Below, piece by piece: positions 7,964-15,849 of a DNA stretch of 64,000 bases. Every line of letters starts with the position of its first letter. The first letter of the stretch is position 1. The DNA lies in NCBI GenBank assembly GCA_044220635.1, contig JBGAQP010000005.1:62001-126000 (forward strand). The letters are read 5' to 3'. Origin of the DNA: JBGAQP01 sp044220635. Lineage in GTDB: Bacteria > Pseudomonadota > Gammaproteobacteria > Burkholderiales > Usitatibacteraceae. The position numbers and the translations under genes are program-made. Under the pieces are notes generated by a model that worked only from the letters and a program-made list of their open reading frames with translations, did no database searches and was not told the origin of the DNA.

Positions 7964-9085
7964 ATGGCCCGTTTCGACCTGGCCGTCGTCGGCGCGGGCC
8001 TCGTCGGCCTCGCGCACGCGCTGGCGGGCGCGCGCCGGGGCCTGCGCGTCGCGGTGCTCGAGCGCGATCCGCACGCCGGCGGCGCGTCGATCCGCAACTT
8101 CGGCTTCGTCACGGTGACCGGGCAGGCGGCGGGCGAGGCGCGCCGCCGCTCGCTTCGCTCGCGCGACGTGTGGGCGGAAATCGCGCCGCAGGCGGGCATC
8201 GAGGTGCTCCAGAGAGGCGCCATCGTCGTCGCCGAGCGGCCGGAGGCGCTCGCCGTGCTGTCGGAACTCGCGGCGGGGCCCCTCGGCGAGGACTGCGCCC
8301 TGCTCGACGCGGCCGAGGCGCGCCGGCGACTTCCGGCGCTCGCCGCGACGGTCGCCGGCGCGCTGTGGAGCCCCCACGAGCTGCGCGTCGAGCCGCGCGA
8401 GGCGATCGCCCGGCTCGCGCGCTGGCTCGCCGAACGCCACGGCGTCACTTTCCACTGGGGCACGGCGGCGCTGGGCATCGAGGAGGGCGGCGTTCGCCAC
8501 GCCGGCGGGGGCATCGAGGCGGGCGCGGTCGTGCGCGCGCCGGGCTCCGAGGTCGCGGCGCTCGCGCCGGAGGTCGCGAGGCGCGCGGGGCTCTCGCAGT
8601 GCACGCTGCAGATGGTGCGCACCCGGGCGCAGCCCGCGTCCTGGCGGCTTCCCGCCGTGCTGATGTCGGACCTGAGCCTCGTGCGCTACGAGGCCTTCGC
8701 CGCGCAGCCCTCGGCGGGGCGGCTGCGCGAGTGCCTCGCGCGCGAGAACCCGGCCGCGCTCGCCCACGGCGTGCACCTCATCGTGGCGCAGTCGGCGGAC
8801 GGCTCTCTCGTGGTCGGCGACTCCCATCGCTACGGGCCGTCGGCGGATCCCTTCGCCTCGGCGGAGGTCGAGGCGCTGATCGTCGCCGAGATGCAGCGCC
8901 TGCTCGCGCCTCCCGCGCCGGAGATCGCCGAGCGCTGGGTCGGCGCCTATCCCGTGGCCGAGGCGGGGACCCTCGTCGCCGAGCCCCTGGGGGCGCGCTC
9001 GCGCCTCGTCGCCGTGACGGGCGGCACCGGCATGAGCATGGCCTTCGCGATCGCCGAGGAGACGATCGCGGAGCTCTTCGGCTGA
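7964..9085 (+). CDS. Phosphonate-associated FAD-dependent amine oxidoreductase (glycine/D-amino-acid oxidase family)
   Basis: 373 residues beginning with a FAD-binding Rossmann motif (DLAVVGAGLVGLAHALAGARRG, GAGLVG core) and ending with a DAO-type C-terminal segment (VAVTGGTGMSMAFAIAEETIAEL). The protein belongs to the DAO superfamily branch known to sit beside phosphonate catabolism genes. Such enzymes oxidise primary or N-methylated amino compounds; here a plausible substrate is AEP or N-methyl-AEP, giving phosphonoacetaldehyde. That assignment rests on context and is not proven. Its gene follows ald by 33 nt on the same strand. Confidence 0.75.
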   Translation: MARFDLAVVGAGLVGLAHALAGARRGLRVAVLERDPHAGGASIRNFGFVTVTGQAAGEARRRSLRSRDVWAEIAPQAGIEVLQRGAIVVAERPEALAVLSELAAGPLGEDCALLDAAEARRRLPALAATVAGALWSPHELRVEPREAIARLARWLAERHGVTFHWGTAALGIEEGGVRHAGGGIEAGAVVRAPGSEVAALAPEVARRAGLSQCTLQMVRTRAQPASWRLPAVLMSDLSLVRYEAFAAQPSAGRLRECLARENPAALAHGVHLIVAQSADGSLVVGDSHRYGPSADPFASAEVEALIVAEMQRLLAPPAPEIAERWVGAYPVAEAGTLVAEPLGARSRLVAVTGGTGMSMAFAIAEETIAELFG

Positions 9086-9090
9086 GCGCG

Positions 9091-9633
9091 ATGCACTCCC
9101 AGGTCCCCGATTCCCCGCCTTCGCCCTGGATCGGGCGCTGGGCGGGCCTCGTGCGCCCGGGGGGCGAGGTGCTCGACCTCGCCTGCGGCGGCGGGCGGCA
9201 CGCGCGCTACCTCGCGCGGCTCGGTTTCGAGGTCGAGGCCGTCGACCGCGACCCGGCGCTCTTCCCCGACCCGCCGGCGGGCGTGCGCGTGCTCGGCGCG
9301 GACCTCGAGGCGGGGCCCTGGCCTTTCGAGGGGCGCCAGTTCGATGCGATCGTCGTGGCGAACTACCTGCACCGGCCGCTCCTGCCGACCCTCGTGGCGA
9401 GCCTCGGGCCTGGCGGCATCCTCCTCTACGAGACCTTCGCGCGCGGCAACGAGCGCTTCGGAAAGCCCTCGAACCCGGCCTTCCTCCTCGAGCCCGGCGA
9501 GCTGCTCGAGGCGGTGCGCGGGCGGCTGCGCGTGCTCGCCTACGAGGACCTCACGGTCGAAAGTCCCCGGCCCGCCGCGATCCAGCGGATCTGCGCCCGG
9601 AGGGAGCAGCCGGCGCCGAAGCCGACCGCGTGA
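9091..9633 (+). CDS. Class I SAM-dependent methyltransferase (TehB-like)
   Basis: 180 residues. SAM-binding motif I is VLDLACGGGRHARYLA, the acidic motif is VEAVDRDPAL, and motif IV/post-I is FDAIVVANYLHRPLL. Short single-domain methyltransferases of this form resemble TehB and other small-molecule methylases; the substrate is unknown. It begins 5 nt after the FAD oxidase stop, so it may be the last gene of the phosphonate transcript, or it may belong functionally to the housekeeping genes that follow. Confidence 0.75.
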   Translation: MHSQVPDSPPSPWIGRWAGLVRPGGEVLDLACGGGRHARYLARLGFEVEAVDRDPALFPDPPAGVRVLGADLEAGPWPFEGRQFDAIVVANYLHRPLLPTLVASLGPGGILLYETFARGNERFGKPSNPAFLLEPGELLEAVRGRLRVLAYEDLTVESPRPAAIQRICARREQPAPKPTA

Positions 9634-9635
9634 GC

Positions 9636-9664
9636 GTCCGCTGGACCCCGCGATACGGTAAAAT
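9636..9664 (+). promoter_or_regulatory. Candidate promoter for dapA
   Basis: TAAAAT (9659-9664) is a good -10 element 31 nt before the dapA ATG; no convincing -35 is visible 17 bp upstream. A GTAAGG segment before the ATG may serve for ribosome binding. Confidence 0.35.
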
Positions 9665-9694
9665 CGCGTTCTTTCAACGGGTAAGGCATTCGGA

Positions 9695-10573
9695 ATGCTG
9701 GCCGGCAGCCTGGTCGCCATCGTCACGCCGATGCTCGCCGACGGCGAGCTCGATTTTCCCCGCCTCAAGTCGCTCATCGATTGGCACGTCCAGGAAGGCA
9801 CGGACGGCATCGTGATCGTCGGCACGACGGGCGAGTCGCCCACGGTGGACGTCGAGGAGCACGGCGCGCTCATCAAGGCCGCCGTCGAGTACGCGGCGGG
9901 GCGCGTGCCCGTGATCGCGGGAACGGGCGGGAACTCCACGCGCGAGGCGATCGCGCTCACGAAGTTCGCCCGGTCCGCCGGCGCGGACTATTCGCTCTCG
10001 GTGGTGCCCTACTACAACAAGCCGACGCAGGAAGGGCTCTACCGGCACTACCGCGCGATCGCGGAGGCGACCGACCTGCCGATGCTGCTCTACAACGTGC
10101 CGTCGCGCACGGTGGCCGATCTCGCGAACGAGACGGTCCTGCGCCTCGCGCAGGTGCCCCACATCGTCGGCATCAAGGACGCCACCTCGAACGTCGAGCG
10201 CGCCACCGACCTCATGCGGCGCATGCCGCGGGACTTCCTCGTCTTCAGCGGCAACGACGACGCGGCGCTCGCCTACACGCTGCTCGGCGCGAAGGGCGTG
10301 ATCTCGGTGACCGCGAACGTCGCCCCGCGCCTCATGCGCGAGATGATCGCGGCGGCCCGCGCGGGCGACTCCGCGAAGGCCATCGCGATCAACAACCGCC
10401 TGCTCGGCCTGCACAGGAACCTGTTCCTCGAGTCCAACCCGATCCCCGTGAAGTGGGCGCTCAACCGCATGGGCCGCATCGCCGAGGGCATCCGCCTGCC
10501 GCTCACCCCGCTGACGGCTCCGCACCACGAAACCCTGCTCGCCGCGCTCCGCGAGGCGGGCTGCGTCGCCTGA
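9695..10573 (+). CDS. dapA: 4-hydroxy-tetrahydrodipicolinate synthase
   Basis: 292 residues, the normal DapA length. Catalytic residues fall at the classical positions: Thr44-Thr45 (VGTTGESPT), Tyr133 (LLYNVPSRT) and Schiff-base Lys161 (IVGIKDATSN). It condenses pyruvate with aspartate semialdehyde in the cytoplasm, the first committed step of lysine and diaminopimelate synthesis. The downstream bamC, 16 nt away, is the classical partner of dapA in proteobacterial genomes. Confidence 0.97.
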   Translation: MLAGSLVAIVTPMLADGELDFPRLKSLIDWHVQEGTDGIVIVGTTGESPTVDVEEHGALIKAAVEYAAGRVPVIAGTGGNSTREAIALTKFARSAGADYSLSVVPYYNKPTQEGLYRHYRAIAEATDLPMLLYNVPSRTVADLANETVLRLAQVPHIVGIKDATSNVERATDLMRRMPRDFLVFSGNDDAALAYTLLGAKGVISVTANVAPRLMREMIAAARAGDSAKAIAINNRLLGLHRNLFLESNPIPVKWALNRMGRIAEGIRLPLTPLTAPHHETLLAALREAGCVA

Positions 10574-10589
10574 ACGAAGGATCCGCACG

Positions 10590-11774
10590 ATGAAGCACCT
10601 CCGCCTCGCCCCGCTCGCCGCCGTCCTCGTGCTGGCCGCGGGCTGCTCCGGCTTCGGCAACAAGTCCACCGAATACCGCACCGCCGGAGCGGCCGCTCCC
10701 CAGCGCCCGCTCGAGGTCCCGCCCGAGCTCACCGCGCCCACGGTCGAGGACCGCTTCGCGATCCCCGACCCCAAGGCGCAGACGACCTACTCGACCTACA
10801 GCCGGGACCGCGGGAGCCCGCAACAGGCCGCGGCGCAGCCCGCGGCGGCCGCCGCGCCCTCCGGCGTCCTGCCGAAGATCGAAGGCGCGCGCCTCGAGCG
10901 TTTCGGCGACCAGCGCTGGCTGGTGGTGAAGGGCGAGCCCGCCTCCGTGTGGGCCGCCGCGCGCGAGTTCTGGCTCGATGCCGGCTTCCTGCTGCAACGC
11001 GAGATTCCCGAGGCCGGGATCATGGAGACGAACTGGGGGGAGACGCGCGCGAAGATCCCGCAGGGAACGATCCGCGACGCGATCAACAAGTTCCTCGAGG
11101 GCTCGTCGACGACCTCCGAGCGCGACAAGTTCCGCACGCGCCTGGAGAAGGGCACGGAGCCGGGCACCACCGAGGTCTTCGTGAGCCACCGCGGCATGCA
11201 GGAGGTCTACACCAGCATGGCGCAGGACCGCGCCGTGTGGCAGCCGCGCGAGGCCGACAAGGAGCTCGAGGCGGAGATGCTCGCGCGCATGATGGTCCGC
11301 ATGGGCTCGGGGGAGCGCCGGACGCTCGCCACCGCCCCGGGCGCGCCCCGGGCCTCGCCCGCGGGCGCCGCGGCCGGCGCGGCCGCGATCCCCGCGGCCA
11401 ATGCCGTTCTCGAGAACTCGGGCGCGGGGCCGCTGGTCGTGAACGACGGCTTCGACCGCGCGTGGCGGCGCGTCGGCCTCGCCCTCGACCGCGTCGGCTT
11501 CACCGTCGAGGACCGCGACCGCTCGAAGGGCGTGTACTTCGTGCGCTACGTCGATCCGGAGTCCGACGTGCTGGAAGGCCAGAAGCAGAGCTACCTCGAG
11601 AAGTTCATGTTCTGGAAGCCGGCGCCCAAGCCCGTCCTTCCGCAGTACCGCATCCTCGTCGGCGACGCGGGCGCGAGCATGTCCCAGGTGGAAGTGCAGA
11701 ACGCCCAGGGCGCGCCGGAGAAGTCCGCGACCGGCAAGAGGATCCTCGCGCTGCTCTACGAACAGCTGAAGTAG
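10590..11774 (+). CDS. bamC: Outer membrane protein assembly lipoprotein BamC
   Basis: 394 residues. The lipoprotein signal ends at Cys19 (LVLAAGCSGFG), followed by a low-complexity linker and a helix-grip domain (LPKIEGARLERFGDQRWLVVKG), then a second C-terminal domain from about residue 280 (FDRAWRRVGLALDRVGFTVEDRDR). BamC is an accessory of the BAM complex that inserts beta-barrel proteins into the outer membrane. The dapA-bamC order is conserved in Gammaproteobacteria and Betaproteobacteria. The Ala/Pro-rich central stretch (about residues 70-90 and 250-270) is longer than in E. coli BamC. Confidence 0.9.
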   Translation: MKHLRLAPLAAVLVLAAGCSGFGNKSTEYRTAGAAAPQRPLEVPPELTAPTVEDRFAIPDPKAQTTYSTYSRDRGSPQQAAAQPAAAAAPSGVLPKIEGARLERFGDQRWLVVKGEPASVWAAAREFWLDAGFLLQREIPEAGIMETNWGETRAKIPQGTIRDAINKFLEGSSTTSERDKFRTRLEKGTEPGTTEVFVSHRGMQEVYTSMAQDRAVWQPREADKELEAEMLARMMVRMGSGERRTLATAPGAPRASPAGAAAGAAAIPAANAVLENSGAGPLVVNDGFDRAWRRVGLALDRVGFTVEDRDRSKGVYFVRYVDPESDVLEGQKQSYLEKFMFWKPAPKPVLPQYRILVGDAGASMSQVEVQNAQGAPEKSATGKRILALLYEQLK

Positions 11775-11793
11775 GCCGGGGCCGCGCTCCGCG

Positions 11794-12561
11794 ATGGGGC
11801 TTCGCTTCGCCTCGCTCGGCAGCGGCAGCTCCGGCAACGCGCTCGTCGTCGAGCGCGGCCGCACGCGGGTCCTGATGGACTGCGGGTTCGCCATGACCGA
11901 GGTGACGGCGCGCCTCGCGCGCAAGGGGCTCGCCCCTTCGGACCTCACGGCGATCGTCGTCACCCACGAGCACTCCGATCACCTCGGCGGCGTGGCGCGC
12001 TTCGCGCGCCGCCACGCCATTCCCGTCCACATGACGCGAGGCACCGCGCACTGGTTGCCCGAGGACTTCCCCGGCGCGCTCCTGCGCCTGCTCGATCCCC
12101 ACGGGACCTTCGAGGTCGAGGAGATCGCGATCGAGCCGCTCGCGGTCCCCCACGATGCGCGCGAGCCCGTCCAGTTCCTTTTCTCCGACGGCGCGGTGCG
12201 CCTGGGCGTGGTGACCGACCTGGGCAGCTCCACCCCCCACGTCGAGGAAAGGCTCTCGGGGTGCGAGGCGCTGGTGCTCGAGTGCAACCACGACCTCGCG
12301 ATGCTGATGCGCGGGCCCTATCCGCCGGGGCTCAAGCAGCGCGTCGCCGGCCGCTTCGGCCACCTGGACAACGCCGCCGCCGGCGATCTCCTCTCGCGCC
12401 TCGACCGCTCGCGGCTCAAGCACCTGATCGCCGCGCACCTCTCCCGGCAGAACAACCGCCCCGAGCTCGCCGCCGCGTCCCTCGCCGGCGCCGCGGGCTG
12501 CGAGGAAGCCTGGATCGGCATCGCCACCCAGGACGAAGGATTCGCCTGGCGGGAGATCTGA
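11794..12561 (+). CDS. MBL-fold metallohydrolase (YycJ/beta-CASP-lacking, cytosolic)
   Basis: 255 residues of the metallo-beta-lactamase superfamily: start MGLRFASLGSGSSGNA, metal-binding THEHSDH, further ligand His in VPHDARE, and Asp in GVVTDLG. The SGSSGNA start is diagnostic of the YycJ-type family, implicated in nucleic-acid processing in some bacteria. The substrate is unknown. The gene follows bamC by 19 nt; dapA-bamC-MBL is a recurrent betaproteobacterial order. Confidence 0.85.
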   Translation: MGLRFASLGSGSSGNALVVERGRTRVLMDCGFAMTEVTARLARKGLAPSDLTAIVVTHEHSDHLGGVARFARRHAIPVHMTRGTAHWLPEDFPGALLRLLDPHGTFEVEEIAIEPLAVPHDAREPVQFLFSDGAVRLGVVTDLGSSTPHVEERLSGCEALVLECNHDLAMLMRGPYPPGLKQRVAGRFGHLDNAAAGDLLSRLDRSRLKHLIAAHLSRQNNRPELAAASLAGAAGCEEAWIGIATQDEGFAWREI

Positions 12562-12665
12562 GGCGGCTCGGGGTTGGCGCCGGCTCCTGCACGGAGCCGA
12601 TGTCCGCCCGCCGGCTCGGACCGCCGGCTTGCCGTCCGGTCGAACGCCGTTCCCGCGGCCCCATG

Positions 12666-12695
12666 AAAGAAGCCGGCCCTCGGGCCGGCTTCTTT
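12666..12695. terminator. Bidirectional intrinsic terminator
   Basis: 13-14 bp stem (AAAGAAGCCGGCC, loop CTCG, GGCCGGCTTCTTT), flanked by A- and T-rich ends on both sides. It lies between the convergent MBL hydrolase gene and the lipoprotein gene and can end transcription in both directions. From 12562 to 12665 I see only a 7-bp hairpin (12581-12599) without a T-tract. Confidence 0.8.
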
Positions 12696-12709
12696 CCCTG
12701 CGCGAACGA

Positions 12710-12964
12710 CTACTTCTTCGGGGCCTCGGCGGGCTTCGTGTCGGCCTTCGGGGCCTCGGCGGGCTTGGCGGCTTCGGCCGGCTTCGCGGCTTCGGCGGGG
12801 GCGCCGGCGGCGGGCGGGGCGGCGGGCGCCTCGGCGGGCTTGGGCGCCTCGGCGGGCTTGGGCGCTTCGGCCTTCGGGGCGGGCGCGGGGGCGGGAGCTT
12901 CGGTCTTGCCGCAGGCGACGACGCCGGCGGCGAGCAGCACTGCGAGGAGGTAGGAGGGTTTCAT
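12710..12964 (-). CDS. Small Ala/Pro/Lys-rich lipoprotein
   Basis: 84 residues. A signal peptide ends in a lipobox (AAGVVAC, Cys20), followed by about 64 residues built almost only of A, P, K and E in repeats of the type PKPAEA / AKPAEA. No folded domain is expected; the tail is probably an extended periplasmic spacer anchored to a membrane. ATG 12964 is preceded by AAGGA. The gene stands alone, with the terminator directly behind it. Repeat number may vary between strains because the DNA repeat is nearly perfect. I recognise no family function. Confidence 0.7.
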   Translation of the reverse strand: MKPSYLLAVLLAAGVVACGKTEAPAPAPAPKAEAPKPAEAPKPAEAPAAPPAAGAPAEAAKPAEAAKPAEAPKADTKPAEAPKK

Positions 12965-13125
12965 TGTTCGAGGGTCCTTGAACGGAAGTGTTGAGGTCGG
13001 TTCGTTGCGGGATCGGCCCGGGATGCTGCGCGGCAACAAGGAACCCGGGCGGCCAGAGGCAACGGCAAATTATAGCAAGAATCGCCTGGCGGCAAAGCCC
13101 CGCCCGCGGGAAAAGCCCTGACGGT

Positions 13126-13635
13126 TCAAAGGCCCAGCGTGGTCGAGGAGACCGCGGGCTCGGACAGTTCCCAGATCTCCTCGAAGCGCTGGAGGATCGG
13201 CGTGGCGTCGGCGGGGGAGTGCAGTGCAACAATCGCGCGCGGCTGGTCGTGGTGCAGCTGGTGCCAGACGGAATGGTCGTCGGCGACCAGGAAGGGATCG
13301 GCGGCGTCGCGCGCCTGTCCCACCGTGCGGTGGATCTCGATCGCCATCGGGAACTGCCGCAGCAGCATGAGCAGTCGCGGGCACTCGCGCTCGAGGAGCT
13401 CGGGCTCGTGCAGCGCGATCTGCAGGCGGTGGGCGCGCCCCGCGACGAAGAAATGACGCAGCCGCTCGGCGCGCGCCGGCGCATTGAAGCCGCGGTTGGC
13501 GAGCGTGAAGTCGAAGACGCGGATCGTGCGCTCGGCGGCGCCGATCACCTCGTCGATCGCCGCGAGCGACTCGGCGATGCCCGCGATCTGGCGGTAGCTG
13601 GGCTTCGGGGGCTGCTGGCCAGGCGTTTCGGTCAC
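13126..13635 (-). CDS. Conserved hypothetical protein (phospholipase-D-like fold possible)
   Basis: 169 residues from GTG 13635, chosen because AAGGAG lies about 7 nt upstream and the GTG overlaps the stop of the roxA gene. The sequence (TIRVFDFTLANRGFNAPARAERL, LLRQFPMAIEIHRTVGQARDAADPFLVADDHSVWHQ) looks like a small alpha/beta protein. Segments such as DPFLVADDHSVW resemble the strand-turn region of phospholipase-D-like domains, but no HKD motif is present, so catalysis is doubtful. It is translationally coupled to RoxA. Function unknown. Confidence 0.7.
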   Translation of the reverse strand: MTETPGQQPPKPSYRQIAGIAESLAAIDEVIGAAERTIRVFDFTLANRGFNAPARAERLRHFFVAGRAHRLQIALHEPELLERECPRLLMLLRQFPMAIEIHRTVGQARDAADPFLVADDHSVWHQLHHDQPRAIVALHSPADATPILQRFEEIWELSEPAVSSTTLGL

Positions 13636-14771
13636 GATCGCTCTCCTTGCTCCGGATGCACGAACCCCTGCAGGTACCAGGCGTGGGCCAGGTCCCAGAA
13701 GGACCCGGGCGCGGTGACCGGCGCCGGGAGCGAGCGCGCGTCCGCGAGCTTCCTCAGGAGCGCCCGGGCTTCCGGCGGCGCACGCATCGCCTCGCCGTTC
13801 ACGAAGAACATCGTGCCAGAAAACAGGAGCCGCGAGCGCCGGTCGAGGGCGAGCCCGCGCCTGGCCGCGCGCTCGGCGAATCGCGCCCGGGTGAGCGCGC
13901 GCGCGGGTGCCTCGAACCAGACCTGGGGCTTGGGCTCCGAGAGGAATCGTCCGGCGAACTCGCGCACGTCGCGCGCGCTCCAGCGGATGCCCGCCAGCGC
14001 CCGGCGCGCGTGCGCGACCATCGCGGCGGGCACCTCCCCCGGGTGCCGCGCGGGCGCCGCCCCCGGATCCCCGTAGTGCCCGGCGGGCCGCAGGCGCTCG
14101 TGAAGGAAGTCGAGGAAGGCCGCGAGCAGTTCCTGGTCGCTCGGCGCGCGCAGGCCCACGGACCAGGTGAGGCATTCGCTCTCGGCCACGCCGTAGTGGG
14201 CGACGCCCGGGGGAAGGTAGAGCAGGTCCCCGGGCTCGAGCACCCACTCCTCCTCCGGCACGAAGCGCGCGAGGATCCTGAGCGGCAGGCCGGGGACGAA
14301 GGCGAGGTCGCGCTGGCGCGAGACCTGCCAGCGCCGGCGCCCGGCGCCCTGCAGCAGGAAGACGTCGTAGGAATCGACGTGCGGGCCCACCGTGCCGCCG
14401 GGCACCGCGTAGCTCACCATGAGGTCGTCGACGCGGGCGTGGGGCAGGAACGCGAAGCGCGCGAGCAGGCGCTCGGCGCGATCGGAAAAGAGGTTCGTGT
14501 CCTGCACGAGGACGGTCCAGTCCCGGCGCGGAAGTTGCTTGAACGCGGAGGCGGCAAAGGGGCCGGTTTCGAGGGACCATCTTCCGGCGCGATGGCGAAC
14601 GAGGCGCGAGGTGGCGTCGGGGGAGGCGGCGAGCGCGAGCACCTCGCGCGGGGAAAGGGGATCGGCGAAGCGCGGGAAGGCGCCGCGCACGAGCAGCGGC
14701 TTCTTCTGCCAGTGGCGCCGCATGAACGTCGCGGCGTCGAGGCCGCCGAGGAACGCGGGACGGGCCCTCAT
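13632..14771 (-). CDS. roxA: Ribosomal protein uL16 arginine hydroxylase, JmjC/cupin family (RoxA/YcfD)
   Basis: 379 residues of the 2-oxoglutarate/Fe(II) cupin-JmjC family. The iron-binding HxD is His131/Asp133 (TVGPHVDSYD), with the distal His192 in PPGVAHYGVAE; residue spacing matches E. coli YcfD closely. A winged-helix C-terminal region follows. Known YcfD proteins hydroxylate an arginine of ribosomal protein L16. It is co-transcribed with the unknown gene downstream (4-nt GTGA overlap) and divergent from bcp. Confidence 0.88.
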   Translation of the reverse strand: MRARPAFLGGLDAATFMRRHWQKKPLLVRGAFPRFADPLSPREVLALAASPDATSRLVRHRAGRWSLETGPFAASAFKQLPRRDWTVLVQDTNLFSDRAERLLARFAFLPHARVDDLMVSYAVPGGTVGPHVDSYDVFLLQGAGRRRWQVSRQRDLAFVPGLPLRILARFVPEEEWVLEPGDLLYLPPGVAHYGVAESECLTWSVGLRAPSDQELLAAFLDFLHERLRPAGHYGDPGAAPARHPGEVPAAMVAHARRALAGIRWSARDVREFAGRFLSEPKPQVWFEAPARALTRARFAERAARRGLALDRRSRLLFSGTMFFVNGEAMRAPPEARALLRKLADARSLPAPVTAPGSFWDLAHAWYLQGFVHPEQGERS

Positions 14772-14837
14772 CGCGGCGCGGCGCGCGTGCCCGGAGATGG
14801 TGCGCGCACGCCCGATTCGGGTGCCGTGTGCCGGTGC

Positions 14838-14864
14838 TTGCGCGTCATGAAAATGGGCTAGAAT
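14838..14864 (+). promoter_or_regulatory. Candidate promoter of the bcp-slyD operon
   Basis: TTGCGC (14838-14843) and TAGAAT (14859-14864), 15-bp spacer, ending 27 nt before the bcp ATG in the 120-bp divergent region. The spacer is short but the -10 is good. Confidence 0.45.
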
Positions 14865-14891
14865 TTCCGCGGATCTTCGAGCGAAAGCGCC

Positions 14892-15371
14892 ATGCTACAG
14901 GTTGGACAACCCGCACCCGCGTTCTCGCTGCCCGACGCGAGCATGGAAATGATGAGTCTTTCCAGCTACCGGGGCAAGAAGAACGTCGTGCTCTATTTCT
15001 ATCCCCGGGACGGGACTCCGGGGTGCACGATCCAGGCGATCGACTTCAGCGACCGCGAGTCGGAATTCGCGCGCCTGGACACCGTGGTCTTCGGCGTGTC
15101 GCGCGACGACGTGCTCTCCCACGCCGCCTTCCGCGACGAGCACGGCCTCACCGTGCAGCTGCTCGCCGACACCGAGGCCGAGGTCTGCCGCAAGTACGAG
15201 GTGATCCAGGAAAAGGTCGTCGACGGCCGCGCGAGGGCGTCGCTGCAGCGCTCGACCTTCATCATCGACAAGAAGGGCATCGTGCGCCACATCCTGCGCG
15301 AGGTGAGCCCGCGCAACCACGCCGAGGAGGTCCTCAAGGTCGTCAAGCTGCTGAACGGCCATGCGAATTGA
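14892..15371 (+). CDS. bcp: Thioredoxin-dependent peroxiredoxin (Bcp/PrxQ)
   Basis: 159 residues, thioredoxin fold of the PrxQ subfamily: GQPAPAFSLPDAS start and peroxidatic Cys in DGTPGCTIQA. It reduces hydrogen peroxide and alkyl hydroperoxides in the cytoplasm. The usual resolving Cys five residues after the peroxidatic one is replaced by Ile (CTIQAI); a further Cys is in EAEVCRKYE, so it may use the alternative disulfide seen in some PrxQ proteins or work as a 1-Cys enzyme. It overlaps slyD by 11 nt. Confidence 0.92.
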   Translation: MLQVGQPAPAFSLPDASMEMMSLSSYRGKKNVVLYFYPRDGTPGCTIQAIDFSDRESEFARLDTVVFGVSRDDVLSHAAFRDEHGLTVQLLADTEAEVCRKYEVIQEKVVDGRARASLQRSTFIIDKKGIVRHILREVSPRNHAEEVLKVVKLLNGHAN

Positions 15372-15849
15372 GCGCGGCGCGGTCGTCACGATCGCCTACG
15401 AGCTGCGCGACTGCGACGGGAAGCTCCTCGACGAGGAAGACGCGAGCGTCGCGTACCTGCACGGCGGCTTCGGCGGCATCTTCCCGAAGGTCGAGGCCGC
15501 GCTCGAGGGCAAGGAGCCGGGGGCCGAGCTGCGCCTGAGCCTCGATCCGGAGGACGCCTTCGGCGAGTACGACGCGCAGCTGCTGCGCGTCGAGCCGCGC
15601 GCGAAGTTTCCCGAGGTGCTCGAGGTCGGCATGAGCTTCGAGGGCGTTCCGGGCGAGGGCGACCGGGAATCGCGGATCTACTCGGTCACGGACATCGCGG
15701 GCGATTCCGTGGTCGTCGACGGCAACCACCCCCTCGCGGGCGAGCGCCTCTGGTTCGCCTGCACCGTGCGCGAGGTGCGCCCCGCCACCGAGGACGAGCT
15801 CGCCCATGGGCACCCCCATGGAGAGCTCGGCGTCGTCCACGCGGAGTGA
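15361..15849 (+). CDS. slyD: FKBP-type peptidyl-prolyl isomerase, SlyD family
   Basis: 162 residues. An FKBP domain interrupted by an insert-in-flap (IF) chaperone domain: GAVVTIAYELRDCDGKLLD start, PEDAFGEYDAQLL, then VVVDGNHPLAGERLWF, a SlyD hallmark. It assists folding of prolyl-peptide-bond-limited proteins. The C-terminal tail is short with only a few His residues (HGHPHGE), so the strong nickel-binding tail of E. coli SlyD is missing. Its last 172 nt are overlapped antisense by the phosphoesterase gene. Confidence 0.9.
   Translation: MRIERGAVVTIAYELRDCDGKLLDEEDASVAYLHGGFGGIFPKVEAALEGKEPGAELRLSLDPEDAFGEYDAQLLRVEPRAKFPEVLEVGMSFEGVPGEGDRESRIYSVTDIAGDSVVVDGNHPLAGERLWFACTVREVRPATEDELAHGHPHGELGVVHAE

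Noticed and set aside
9091..9633. Methyltransferase as a phosphonate-specific enzyme
   Set aside because: Nothing in the sequence points to phosphonates; it may equally belong with the dapA-bamC housekeeping genes.
12581..12599. Hairpin CGGCTCC/GGAGCCG behind the MBL gene
   Set aside because: Only 7 bp without T-tract; the stronger bidirectional terminator at 12666-12695 serves this region.
12720..12900. Short tandem repeats as a possible CRISPR array
   Set aside because: The repeats have no unique spacers of constant length and translate to the A/P/K/E tail of a lipoprotein.
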